Part shown: piece by piece, positions 46,710 through 54,870 of the stretch
How positions within the stretch are numbered: the first letter of the stretch is position 1
How the letters are laid out: each line of letters starts with the position of its first letter
DNA from: Acidobacteriota bacterium
Lineage (GTDB): Bacteria; Acidobacteriota; Thermoanaerobaculia; Multivoradales; Multivoraceae
Assembly: GCA_028877275.1 (NCBI GenBank)
Contig: JAPPFP010000014.1
Span: forward strand, 1 to 64,000
Length of the DNA: 64,000 bases
Direction: 5' to 3'
Program-made: the position numbers and the translations under genes
The notes under the pieces: model-generated
Database searches by the model: none
Told to the model about the DNA's origin: nothing
The model's input: the letters and a program-made list of their open reading frames with translations, nothing else

Positions 46710-47866
46710 CCGGCCGCTCCCGCCACCGCCGGCAGCAGCTCCGCCGTGTGGTACTCGCGCAGCAGGGCGTCGACGTCCGACAGGCTGAGCGGCTTCTCAT
46801 CCGCCAGAGCCTTGATGTGGGCCGTGATCTCCTTGATCTGCGCGTCGCTCAGATCGAGCCGTAACTGCTCGACGCGGGACTTGATCGCGTTCCAGCCGGT
46901 CAGGCGATGGGCGACGTGGACGTAGCGGTCGAGCCCGAAGTCGGCCGGATCCAGGATCTCGTAGCTCGATGGGTCGTTGAGGATCGCCTTGGCGTGGATG
47001 CCCGCCTTGTGCGTGAACGCCGTGTAGCCGGTGATGTAGTTGTTGAACGGCACGTCGACCTCGACCAGGGAGGCGACGTAGTTCTCGATCTCGCGGAGAA
47101 GCGGCAGGTCGTAACGCGACCGAACGCCTTCGGGATCCTCGGCGTAGAGCCGCGCGACCAGTCCGCCGAGCGGCGTGATGCCGTTCCGCTCGCCGATTCC
47201 GAGCACCGACGTGTCGACGTGCGTGGCGCCCGCTTCCAGCGCACAGAAGGCGTTGGCGACCGCGCAGCCGGTGTCGTTGTGGCCGTGGAACTCGATGTCG
47301 CAGTCGACTTCACGCCGCAGCCGACTTACCAGGTCATAGACCTGGCGGGGACTCGCCACGCCCACCGTGTCGGCGACGCCGACCCGGTTCACGCCCACCG
47401 CGTTTACCGCGCGGTAGGCGCGGATCAGATCGTCGAGATCGCTGCGAAAGGAGTCCTCCGTGCTGAAGCGCACCTCGACATCGTGCGACCGGATGTACTC
47501 GACGACTTCGACCGCCGTCTCGATCACCTGTTCCATGCTCTTGCCGTGGGAGTACTCCCGCAGGTAGCGGGAGGTGCCGAACACCACGTCGATCCCGTCG
47601 ACGCCGGTTTCGAGCGCCAGCCTCGCGTCGTCCAGGTGGCAGCGGGTGTGGGTCAGCACCTTGGCGCGGAGCCCGAGGTTCGCTACCCGTTCGCAGTCGT
47701 CCCGGCTGCCGCGGCTCGCGGCGGGCGACGTCAGCTCGAGATACTCGACCCCGAACCCGTCCAGCAGGCGCGCAATCTCCACCTTCTGGTCGCTGTCGAA
47801 GAAGGCGTTGGCGAACTGCTCGCCTTCGCGCAGGGTCGATTCGATGATGGCTGGATGGGAAGGCAT
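46706..47866 (-). CDS. Homocitrate synthase
   Basis: 386 residues of the DRE-TIM family. [16 protein letters not shown] carries the DRE-like metal/catalytic block (xTLREGEQ), [17 protein letters not shown] the HxH metal ligands, and [15 protein letters not shown] follows. The sequence is strikingly like fungal Lys20 and archaeal/Thermus homocitrate synthases ([25 protein letters not shown]-like [19 protein letters not shown]). It condenses acetyl-CoA with 2-oxoglutarate, the first step of alpha-aminoadipate lysine synthesis and usually feedback-inhibited by lysine. ATG 47866 has GGAGG seven bases upstream. A structured leader precedes it. Confidence 0.92.
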   Translation of the reverse strand: MPSHPAIIESTLREGEQFANAFFDSDQKVEIARLLDGFGVEYLELTSPAASRGSRDDCERVANLGLRAKVLTHTRCHLDDARLALETGVDGIDVVFGTSRYLREYSHGKSMEQVIETAVEVVEYIRSHDVEVRFSTEDSFRSDLDDLIRAYRAVNAVGVNRVGVADTVGVASPRQVYDLVSRLRREVDCDIEFHGHNDTGCAVANAFCALEAGATHVDTSVLGIGERNGITPLGGLVARLYAEDPEGVRSRYDLPLLREIENYVASLVEVDVPFNNYITGYTAFTHKAGIHAKAILNDPSSYEILDPADFGLDRYVHVAHRLTGWNAIKSRVEQLRLDLSDAQIKEITAHIKALADEKPLSLSDVDALLREYHTAELLPAVAGAAG

Positions 47867-47904
47867 GGAGGAATCCTCCGGATACAAGAAAGCCGGCGCA
47901 TCCT

Positions 47905-47991
47905 GAACTGGATGGCCGGCCGAGAAAGGTCGCTGCGTCGATCTCTAGGCGGTAGACACCCAGTTCTGTAGCCGGGGCTTCGCGCCCGGCT
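47905..47991 (-). promoter_or_regulatory. Structured 5' leader of the homocitrate synthase operon
   Basis: Within the 250 bp between the operon and the gene upstream are two pairings. The first is a 7-bp stem AGCCGGG (47970-47976) with CCCGGCT (47985-47991), loop of 8. The second is a longer-range pair GAACTGG (47905-47911) with CCAGTTC (47960-47966). The region around the Shine-Dalgarno is also self-complementary (GGAGGA-T-TCCTCC). The structure could be a regulatory leader. It does not match a lysine riboswitch or T-box that I can recognise. Confidence 0.4.
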
Positions 47992-48115
47992 TGTGCAGTC
48001 GCTTGACCAGGAACGAACTGTCTGTCGCGTGACTCATGAGGAAGGGTGCGGATTCTGCGCGTTTGGACCTGAGAAAGTCAAGCGGCACGCACCGTGGGAG
48101 GAGTCCCGAGAGCCC

Positions 48116-48955
48116 TCAGAGGAGTTCCTGAAGCTCTTCGAAGGCCCGCCGCGCCGTCCTGACATGGGCATCCGCGTCCGCGCCAAGTCCCCCGCCCAGG
48201 GTGCGCAGGCACAGGTGTGTCAGCCCCTTCTCCCGCCAACCGCGCACGCGATCCCGCCACTCGTGCTCACGCGGCCCGACCACCGCGACTCCCGCCTCCG
48301 TACCGATCGCCCCGGGGTCTCGACCGGCAGCGACCGCGGCGCCATCGATGTCGGCCTTCAAGCCATCGAAGTCCTCCGGCGAACAGAGCACGAACCAACC
48401 GTCCGCCTGCCGGCCGATCCGGCGGCGGATCCGCGGCACTGGCAGCCCCCGCGCGCCGATCCAGATCGGAATCGGGCGCAACGGCAGGGGGTCGATGCCC
48501 GTACCCTCGACCGTGTCCCAGCGGCCCTCGAAGTCGACCTCCGCCTCTGTCCACAGGCGCCGCAGCAGCTCCAGTTGTTCTTCGCAGCGCGCGCCGCGGG
48601 TACGGAAGTCCTGCCCCAGCGCCCGGTACTCCGCCTCGCTGCCGCCGACGCCGACGCCGAGTCGCAGGCCGCCGCCCGACAGTCTTTCGAGTGTCGCCAG
48701 CTGTTTCGCCAGCAGCACCGTCTGCCGGGACGGGGTGACGATGACCGACGGCACGAGCTCGATGTTCTCCACCGTCGCGGCGACGTAGGCCAGCAGGACG
48801 AGGGGCTCGTGAAGGTGCCCGCTCTTCGGCCGGGCGACCAGATCCGGCACGCGCAGGTGCGTGTAGCCGAGTTCGTCTGCTGCCTGCGCGAACGCCTTGA
48901 TGGCGCCGAGATCGTCCTTGAGTTCGCGGACCGGTAGGGAGATGCCGACTCTCAT
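48116..48955 (-). CDS. LLM-class F420-dependent oxidoreductase
   Basis: 279 residues, luciferase-like TIM barrel. Typical pieces are MRVGISLPVRELKDDLGAIK, LVPSVIVTPSRQTVLLAKQ, LSGGGLRLGVGVGGSEAEYRAL and PIPIWIGARGLPVPRIRRRIG. The last is the late WIGA/G block of F420-binding members. It resembles the product of 5879-6802 in architecture but is shorter and clearly divergent, so it is not a recent duplicate. Substrate unknown. It is divergent from the thioesterase gene, with 65 bp between starts. Confidence 0.9.
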   Translation of the reverse strand: MRVGISLPVRELKDDLGAIKAFAQAADELGYTHLRVPDLVARPKSGHLHEPLVLLAYVAATVENIELVPSVIVTPSRQTVLLAKQLATLERLSGGGLRLGVGVGGSEAEYRALGQDFRTRGARCEEQLELLRRLWTEAEVDFEGRWDTVEGTGIDPLPLRPIPIWIGARGLPVPRIRRRIGRQADGWFVLCSPEDFDGLKADIDGAAVAAGRDPGAIGTEAGVAVVGPREHEWRDRVRGWREKGLTHLCLRTLGGGLGADADAHVRTARRAFEELQELL

Positions 48956-49020
48956 GCGGGGGGACTCCTGTGGTGGCCGTGCCCGGCGCGGGATCGTAAC
49001 AGGGGGCTAGACTCCCCCAC

Positions 49021-49515
49021 TTGACCGACGCGCAGCAGATCTGGACCGGCACGGTCCTGCCGGAGTGGATCGACCACAACGGGCACATGAACGCCGGCTA
49101 CTACCTGGTCGTGTTCGACGACGCGACGGGCCCCTGGACGGCGTTCCTGGGCATCGACCGGAGCTACCGCAAGTCGAACCGGCGCTCCACGTTCTCGATC
49201 GACAGCCATCTCACCTGGCTGCGGGAACTGCCGGAAGGCGCCCCCATCGTGGTGGAAGCGGAACTCCTGGGCTACGACGACAAGAAGTACCACACCTTCA
49301 TGCGCCTGCTGCACGCCGAAGAGGGCTACGTCGCGGCGACCCACGAGCTGCTGAGCATTCACATCGACCTCGGCACCCGGCGGAGCACGCTGTTTCCGCC
49401 CGCGATCCACGAACGCTTCGAGGAAGTCCTGAGGACGCAGCGCCGGATCGCCGGGCCCGAGGACGTCGGACGTGTGATCCGCACCAAGCCCTGGCCGCCG
49501 GACGCGACACCCTGA
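49021..49515 (+). CDS. Thioesterase family protein (hotdog fold, 4HBT-like)
   Basis: 164 residues with the hotdog-fold opening LPEWIDHNGHMNAGYYLVVFDDA, in which the DHNGHMN block is the acyl-CoA thioesterase active-site region. It continues as a single hotdog domain (VVEAELLGYDDKKYHTFMRL). It probably hydrolyses a short or polar acyl-CoA; related sequences act in carnitine/betainyl-CoA metabolism. The start is TTG 49021 by elimination: no ATG or GTG lies between an upstream stop and the conserved N-terminus. It is followed 72 bp downstream by the epoxide-hydrolase-like gene on the same strand. Confidence 0.88.
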   Translation: MTDAQQIWTGTVLPEWIDHNGHMNAGYYLVVFDDATGPWTAFLGIDRSYRKSNRRSTFSIDSHLTWLRELPEGAPIVVEAELLGYDDKKYHTFMRLLHAEEGYVAATHELLSIHIDLGTRRSTLFPPAIHERFEEVLRTQRRIAGPEDVGRVIRTKPWPPDATP

Positions 49516-49587
49516 AGTCGACGGTCCCGCCGTTCCGGGTGAGGCAGTCCGCACCGGCAGCCCGTTGCTCAGCTACCATGGGCCGCC

Positions 49588-50691
49588 ATGACCAGACACG
49601 ACGACTCCAGCGACTCCGACACTCCGATGACCCGGCGGACCCTGATCGCCGGGTCGGCCGCCGGCGCGGCCGCGCTCGCCGCCAACCCGGGCGCCGCCCA
49701 GGCGGCTGAACACGACAGCCCCGACTGGCCGGAGCCGAGGTACGTCCGCACCAACGGCGGCCTCCGGATGGCCGTCTACGAAGCCGGGACCGAGGGCTTG
49801 CCCGTCGTCCTCAGCCACGGCTTCCCGGAACTCGCCTACTCCTGGCGCCACCAGTTGCCGGCGCTAGCCGCGGCAGGCTTCCGGGTTCTGGCGCCCGACC
49901 AGCGCGGTTACGGCAACACCCAGCGGCCCCTGGCGATCGAGGCCTACAACATCGCGGAACTCTGCGCCGACCTGGTCGGCCTGCTCGACGCCCGCGGCAT
50001 CGAGAAGGCGGTGTTCGTCGGCCACGACTGGGGCGGCGGCGGCGTCTGGGCCATGCCCAGGCTGCACTCGGACCGTGTCCTCGGCGTGGTCGGCGTGAAC
50101 ACCCCGACGGGACCCCAGCCGCCGCAGCCGCCGATCGAGATCCTCCGCCGCGTCCGCGGCGAGGACAACTACGTCGTCGCCTTCCAGGAGCCCTACAAGG
50201 CGGAAGAGGTGCTCGAGGCGGACACCGGGAAGTCCTTCCGCACGTTCATGCGGCGCGGCTCGTGGGACGCCGAGGAGTTCAACAAGCTCCCCGCGGACGC
50301 ACCGGAACGGAAGTTCCAGTTGCTCGAGATCATCAAGCACGGTACGGCTGACGACCTGCGGGGCGAGCTACTGCTCACCGACGGGGAACTCGCGCACTTC
50401 GTGACCACCTACGAACGCACCGGCTTCACCGGCGGCGTCAACTGGTACCGGAACATCGACCGCAACTGGGAGTTGATGAAGGACATCGACCAGAAGATCG
50501 ACCAGCCCTGCCTCTACATCGGCGCCGAGAACGACGTCGTGCTGCCTCCTTCCTCCGCCGACGGCATCGAGGCGCTCGTGCCGAACATCGACAAGCACAC
50601 GATCGAGGACTGTGGGCACTGGACCCAGCAGGAGAAGCCCGAGGAGTTCAACCGGGTACTGGTCGACTGGCTGAAGGCGACGTTCGCGTAG
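49588..50691 (+). CDS. Epoxide hydrolase-like alpha/beta hydrolase with Tat signal
   Basis: 367 residues. A twin-arginine-type signal (TRRTLIAGSAAGAAALAA, then AQAA) precedes an alpha/beta hydrolase of the epoxide-hydrolase branch. HGFPE is the oxyanion turn, GHDWGG supplies the nucleophilic Asp, ENDVVLPP the acid, and GHWTQQEKP the catalytic His. A cap domain occupies about 165-290. It could hydrolyse epoxides or haloalkanes outside the cytoplasm; the Asp nucleophile argues against an esterase. ATG 49588 is used; ATG 49627 (MTRRTL) would shorten the n-region but keep the signal. Confidence 0.9.
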   Translation: MTRHDDSSDSDTPMTRRTLIAGSAAGAAALAANPGAAQAAEHDSPDWPEPRYVRTNGGLRMAVYEAGTEGLPVVLSHGFPELAYSWRHQLPALAAAGFRVLAPDQRGYGNTQRPLAIEAYNIAELCADLVGLLDARGIEKAVFVGHDWGGGGVWAMPRLHSDRVLGVVGVNTPTGPQPPQPPIEILRRVRGEDNYVVAFQEPYKAEEVLEADTGKSFRTFMRRGSWDAEEFNKLPADAPERKFQLLEIIKHGTADDLRGELLLTDGELAHFVTTYERTGFTGGVNWYRNIDRNWELMKDIDQKIDQPCLYIGAENDVVLPPSSADGIEALVPNIDKHTIEDCGHWTQQEKPEEFNRVLVDWLKATFA

Positions 50692-50718
50692 CAGGCGCCG
50701 CGGCCCCGTACATACGCA

Positions 50719-51324
50719 ATGAACATCGGCGACATCAGCCGGCGACTGACGGCCCATGAGCCGCGCGTTCTCCCGCCGGCCGCCTTCGAGGCCAGCGTGG
50801 CGATGGTGTTGCGCCCGTCGACCAAGGGGCCCGAAGCGCTCTTCATCGAGCGGTCGAAGAAGCCGCAGGACCCCTGGTCGGGGCAGATGGCCTTTCCCGG
50901 CGGCCGGCACGACGAGACCGACCGTGATCTGAGGCACACCGCTGAACGCGAGACGATCGAGGAGGTAGGTCTGTCACTCGAGGGCGCGCGCCTGATCGGC
51001 CGGCTCGACGATCAGACCGGCCAGCGCGCGGGCCAGGGAAAGCAGCTCCGCATCGCGGCGTTCGTCTACGAGGTCGCCCCCGGCGCCGGGAACGACCTGG
51101 TCCCGAACTACGAAGTCGCCGAAGCGTTCTGGGTGCCCCTGGCCTGGTTCGAAGAGCCTTCCCGGGTCATCGACTACCGCCATCCGCCCTATCCGGAGGT
51201 CAGCTTTCCCGGCGTCGTCGTCGGCGACCCCGAACGGCATGTGGTCTGGGGCCTGACGTTTCGCTTCCTGTCCGCGTTCTTCGAGATCCTGCAGCGCCCG
51301 TTCGCCGCGAACGGCCGGCCGTAG
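50719..51324 (+). CDS. Nudix hydrolase, CoA pyrophosphatase-like (NudL type)
   Basis: 201 residues. The Nudix box region reads GQMAFPGGRHDETDRDLRHT and continues AERETIEEVGL, with REtIEEVG as the metal-binding core. The preceding PWSGQMAFPGG, the LLxR-like block (RSKKPQDPWSG) and the downstream VSFPG are typical of the CoA-diphosphatase branch rather than MutT. It would cleave CoA or acyl-CoA to phosphopantetheine and ADP. It follows the hydrolase gene after 27 bp and is convergent with batE, with 3 bp between the stops. Confidence 0.9.
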   Translation: MNIGDISRRLTAHEPRVLPPAAFEASVAMVLRPSTKGPEALFIERSKKPQDPWSGQMAFPGGRHDETDRDLRHTAERETIEEVGLSLEGARLIGRLDDQTGQRAGQGKQLRIAAFVYEVAPGAGNDLVPNYEVAEAFWVPLAWFEEPSRVIDYRHPPYPEVSFPGVVVGDPERHVVWGLTFRFLSAFFEILQRPFAANGRP

Positions 51325-51327
51325 CGC

Positions 51328-52149
51328 TCACTCGACGATCTCGAGATACTCCCGCAGCGACCAGCCCCGCAGCCCGTCCGGGAGCTCGATGCGGACCCAT
51401 TCCGGGCGCTGCTCGATCACCCGCGCTTCCGTGCCGGCGTGGAGCCGGAATCTCACCACCGAACCCTCTCCGGCGGCAGCGTGCAGGTCGATCTCCTGCG
51501 GAAGGACGACAGCGACCGGGGAGCTGAAGGCGGCGTGCGCCACGAGCGAACCGGCCAGCGCAAGACCGACCGCGAGCAGGCAGACAGCGGACCAGCGAAG
51601 CACCTCCGATGCCGGCCGGTACAGCCGGAACGCAAGCACGATCCAGAAGCCCAGACCGACAAGCACCGCGCTCCTCAGCACCTCGACCGGCGCCAGGCTG
51701 TAGTGCCAGAACAGCACGGAGCGGAGCAGGACGGGCGGCTCCGGCGGCACGATCTCGTCGCGCGCGCTCCGGCGAGCGAAGGTCAGGTTCGCGCTGGCGT
51801 CTTCGTCGCGCGGCAGAAGCTCCAGGGCACGACGGTAGGAGGCAATGGAACGCCCCAGCTCGCCCGCACGCAGGTAGGCGTTCCCCAGGTTGTAGTGCAG
51901 GTGGCCGTTGTCGACCCCCATCTCGCGCATTTCGCGATAGAGGGCAGCGGCCCGCCCGAAGTCGCCCGCCTCGTAGGCGGCGTTGCCGTTGACCCAGAGT
52001 TCAGCCGGTTCCGGGGCCGCGGGTGGGCCGTCCACCGGCTGAGCCTCGGTGACTACAGGCAGTTCCTCGTCCTGGGAGAGAACCGGAACCGCCGCCAGCG
52101 CGCCGGACAGGACGAGCATCGTGACGCGTCTCAGGGCGGGGCGTCTCAT
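51328..52149 (-). CDS. batE: BatE-like protein (TPR plus membrane segments plus SH3-like domain)
   Basis: 273 residues: signal segment (VTMLVLSGALAAVPVLSQ); two TPR units (about 50-120: AELWVNGNAAYEAGDFGRAA and HLHYNLGNAYLRAGELGRSI); two transmembrane helices (about 145-205); and a C-terminal bacterial SH3-like domain (VRFRLHAGTEARVIEQRPEW to GWSLREYLEIVE). Domain order matches BatE of aerotolerance operons. ATG 52149 overlaps the batD stop (ATGA). It is the last gene of the operon. Confidence 0.88.
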   Translation of the reverse strand: MRRPALRRVTMLVLSGALAAVPVLSQDEELPVVTEAQPVDGPPAAPEPAELWVNGNAAYEAGDFGRAAALYREMREMGVDNGHLHYNLGNAYLRAGELGRSIASYRRALELLPRDEDASANLTFARRSARDEIVPPEPPVLLRSVLFWHYSLAPVEVLRSAVLVGLGFWIVLAFRLYRPASEVLRWSAVCLLAVGLALAGSLVAHAAFSSPVAVVLPQEIDLHAAAGEGSVVRFRLHAGTEARVIEQRPEWVRIELPDGLRGWSLREYLEIVE

Positions 52150-53972
52150 GGCTGGCGGCCCCGCAGCTGCCTGTCGAGCGTCCTGATCAGATCGCTCAGA
52201 CCTTCGGTGCTGGTCTCCGCGGCCAGGCCACCGCCGCCCGCCACCGGGGCCAGGCCGTACTGGGCGGCCTCGAGTCGCTCGAGCAGCGCCCGGCAACGCG
52301 CCGCCAGTGCGCCGTCCACGCCAACCCGCACCAGCGCGGCCTCCGCCTCCGAGGGCGTCAGGGCGGAGCCCTCGACACCCAGCTTGTCGCCGACGTAACC
52401 ACGCACGATCCGCGAAGCCTCCGCCGCGGAAGCGGGTCCCGCGCCGGAGCGGAGTCTCCTCGCCATGGACAGCGCGTCGCGCAACGCCCGCTGGCGCCGG
52501 CGCAGCGTCCGGTCGGCGGCGTAACGACGTTCGCGCCGATGGTGCGCCAGCAGGGCCAGGTAGATGAAAGGCGGCAGCACGCCGCAGGCGAACCAGACCC
52601 ACAGCCGCCACCCCTGAGGCATGACCGAGACGATGCCGGCCGCCGTCCGGCGAATCGGCAGGATGTCGTCGGCGAGGATCCGCACCGCCACCTTGCCCGT
52701 GGTCGGCGCCAGCGACTCGGTGAGCATCAGCTCCTCCTCACCGTCGGCCGGGTTGACGTCCAGATCCATGCGGTCGGTCGACCGGGTCGCGTAGTCGCCA
52801 AGCTCAGGATCGAAGTAGACGAGATCAATCGGCGGGACGTCGAGGGGGCCGGCAACCAGCGGAACCAGAGCCCGGCGGAAGACCTTGCGGCCGGTCAGCA
52901 GATGTCCGCTGCGGTCGATGCTCGCGTCCGGCTGGTCCGGGTAGATCTTGAATGCCGGCAGTTCCGGGATGTCGGGCTCGGTCAGAAGCTGCACGTTGCC
53001 GCTTCCGCCGACCCGCACCTCGAGCGTGGCCGACTGCCCCACCTGCAGCTCGCGCCGGCTCAGCGAGGCCCGAATGTCGAAGTCTCCCACCAGACCGTTC
53101 CAACCGGCTGGCGGCGGCGGCAGCGGCCGCACATCGAGAGTCAGCGGTTCCGTGAGCAGGTACTTCGTCGCCCAGCGCCCGCCCGAGCCGAGCAGACCGT
53201 CGAACTCGTCGAAGAGGCTGCGCCTCCGGCTCGGCCGGCGAGCCTGCTCGACCTCCACCTGTACGCGGAGCTGGGTCTGAGGCAGCGTCACCTCCCCGGA
53301 TCGCTGGGGGAACAACGCCTTGCGCACCTCGTTCACCGAGTACTGGACACCGTCGATCGAGGTCGAGAACTGCCGCACCTCGCCGAGGTCCTCGACCACC
53401 ACGTCGCTGCCGAAGTCCATCGACTCGATCGAGCCCTGCCCCACGGGCACCCGGCTGTAGAAGCGCCAGGTGTAGATGACCTGCTGGCCCTGCCACGGTC
53501 GATCCGTCGACACGGTCGAGGTAACGAAGAGGTCCCGGTCCTGCTCGTCGCTCTGATCCGCGCCGGCGGACACCTGAATCGTGAACGGCAGGCTCCTGAC
53601 CTCCGTACCGTCGATCAGAGCGGTCGCGGGACCGATCTCGAACGTGCCGGCCTGGGTGGGGATCAGCAGGTAGTTGTAGGACGTGCTGTTGCTGACGCGG
53701 CCGTTGATGATCTGCATGTCGCGCCGCTCGCCCCGCGACAGGACCCGGAAGTCCGGCAGTTCGGGCAGCCCGGGCGGTTCGTCCGGCGACCCTTCGATCC
53801 TGATCGTCAGGTAGAGCTGGTCGCCCAGGGCGACCTGATTGCGGTCGACGGTGACCTGGATTCGGTCCGACTCCTGGGCATCCGCGCCGATCGGGACCAG
53901 GAAGAAGGTCCAGGCGACCAGAGCCGCAGCCCGGCGCCAGTCGAGGGACCACCCACGCGTGCTCACGTCCAT
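52146..53972 (-). CDS. batD: BatD family protein
   Basis: 608 residues. A signal peptide (AAALVAWTFFLVPIGADAQ) is followed by a long periplasmic region of Ig-like beta domains, starting IQVTVDRNQVALGDQLYLTI and including SNSTSYNYLLIPTQAGTFEI, the conserved BatD face. A single transmembrane helix (LWVWFACGVLPPFIYLALLA, about 470-490) precedes a cytosolic helical tail. BatD works with BatA and BatB in a membrane complex implicated in stress and oxygen tolerance. It starts 4 nt after the batC stop. Confidence 0.9.
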   Translation of the reverse strand: MDVSTRGWSLDWRRAAALVAWTFFLVPIGADAQESDRIQVTVDRNQVALGDQLYLTIRIEGSPDEPPGLPELPDFRVLSRGERRDMQIINGRVSNSTSYNYLLIPTQAGTFEIGPATALIDGTEVRSLPFTIQVSAGADQSDEQDRDLFVTSTVSTDRPWQGQQVIYTWRFYSRVPVGQGSIESMDFGSDVVVEDLGEVRQFSTSIDGVQYSVNEVRKALFPQRSGEVTLPQTQLRVQVEVEQARRPSRRRSLFDEFDGLLGSGGRWATKYLLTEPLTLDVRPLPPPPAGWNGLVGDFDIRASLSRRELQVGQSATLEVRVGGSGNVQLLTEPDIPELPAFKIYPDQPDASIDRSGHLLTGRKVFRRALVPLVAGPLDVPPIDLVYFDPELGDYATRSTDRMDLDVNPADGEEELMLTESLAPTTGKVAVRILADDILPIRRTAAGIVSVMPQGWRLWVWFACGVLPPFIYLALLAHHRRERRYAADRTLRRRQRALRDALSMARRLRSGAGPASAAEASRIVRGYVGDKLGVEGSALTPSEAEAALVRVGVDGALAARCRALLERLEAAQYGLAPVAGGGGLAAETSTEGLSDLIRTLDRQLRGRQP

Positions 53973-53976
53973 CGCG

Positions 53977-54870
53977 CTACCAGTCCTTCGCCAGACGGCT
54001 TCGGCGCCCGCGCTGCCCCCGGCGTGTCGGGTCCGGCCGGCCCTCTTCCAGGGCTTGCAGGTAGCGTTCCGCCTCCTCCGGCGTCATGCCCGGCTGGGGC
54101 TCCCGCGGACGACCCTGGTTGCCGCTCTCCGGCCCCTCGTCCTGCGTGTCCGGGTCTTCGGCGTCCGGGATGCCGTCCCCGTCGCTGTCCTGCGGACTCT
54201 CGCCACCCTGCGGTTGCTGGTCCTGTCCCTGGTCGCCCGGGTCCTGCTCCTGGCCGGAGGGTTGCTCGTCCTGCCCCTGGTCCCCCTCCGACTGCTGCTG
54301 CGCCCCCTGGTCCTGCTGGTCCTCGTCCTGTTCCTGCTGCTCGTCCTGCTGCTGGTCCTGGCCCTGGTTCTGCTGCTGGCGCCGCCTCATCTCCTCGCGC
54401 ACGAACTCCAGGTTGAACTTGGCATCGAGGTCGTCGGGATTCGCTTCGAGCGACGCCATGTAGAAGTCGACGGCATCTTCGAGCTTGCCCTGCCGGTAGG
54501 CGCTGTTGCCCAGGTTGTAGAGCGCCTGGGCACGCAGCTCGTCGTCGCCGATGGCCGCGGCCCGATAGAACTGTCCGTCCGCCGCCTCGAAGTCGTTCAG
54601 CTTGTAGTGGGCGGCGCCGACGTTCAGGCTCAGCTCCGGGTCGTCCGGCCGCTCCGTCTGGTGGTCCGCGAATCCTCTCAGGGCCTGGTCGTAAGCCCCC
54701 GCGTCCCAGGCCGCATAGGGCGAGGGGTACTCGGCGGGCGGAGGCGGCTCCTCGTCCGGAGCCTGCGCTGCCGCGGCGACCGGAAGGAAGAGCAGCACAA
54801 GTCCCGGCAACCAGTGAGCAACCGGGATCATGCGGCTACGCCGGCTTTCCGGCTCACGCGACCGCGGCAT
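53977..54870 (-). CDS. batC: BatC-like TPR protein with Gln/Asp/Glu-rich tail
   Basis: 297 residues: signal peptide (LPGLVLLFLPVAAAAQA); two or three TPR units (about 50-150: LSLNVGAAHYKLNDFEAADG and QALYNLGNSAYRQGKLEDAV); and then a low-complexity tract of Gln, Asp, Glu, Pro and Gly (about 160-260). That tract contains DSDGDGIPDAEDPD, a thrombospondin-3-like calcium-binding motif. Such a layout is usual for BatC, or the C-terminal half of fused BatB/C proteins. ATG 54870 has AGGAGG upstream and overlaps batB by 17 nt. The Gln/Asp tract produces long artefactual hydrophobic frames on the other strand. Confidence 0.87.
   Translation of the reverse strand: MPRSREPESRRSRMIPVAHWLPGLVLLFLPVAAAAQAPDEEPPPPAEYPSPYAAWDAGAYDQALRGFADHQTERPDDPELSLNVGAAHYKLNDFEAADGQFYRAAAIGDDELRAQALYNLGNSAYRQGKLEDAVDFYMASLEANPDDLDAKFNLEFVREEMRRRQQQNQGQDQQQDEQQEQDEDQQDQGAQQQSEGDQGQDEQPSGQEQDPGDQGQDQQPQGGESPQDSDGDGIPDAEDPDTQDEGPESGNQGRPREPQPGMTPEEAERYLQALEEGRPDPTRRGQRGRRSRLAKDW

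Noticed and set aside
54300-54370. Short tandem CTGCTG-type repeat suggesting a repeat array
   Set aside because: It is the Gln-codon tract of batC, coding in the minus strand, not a CRISPR or VNTR with unit structure.
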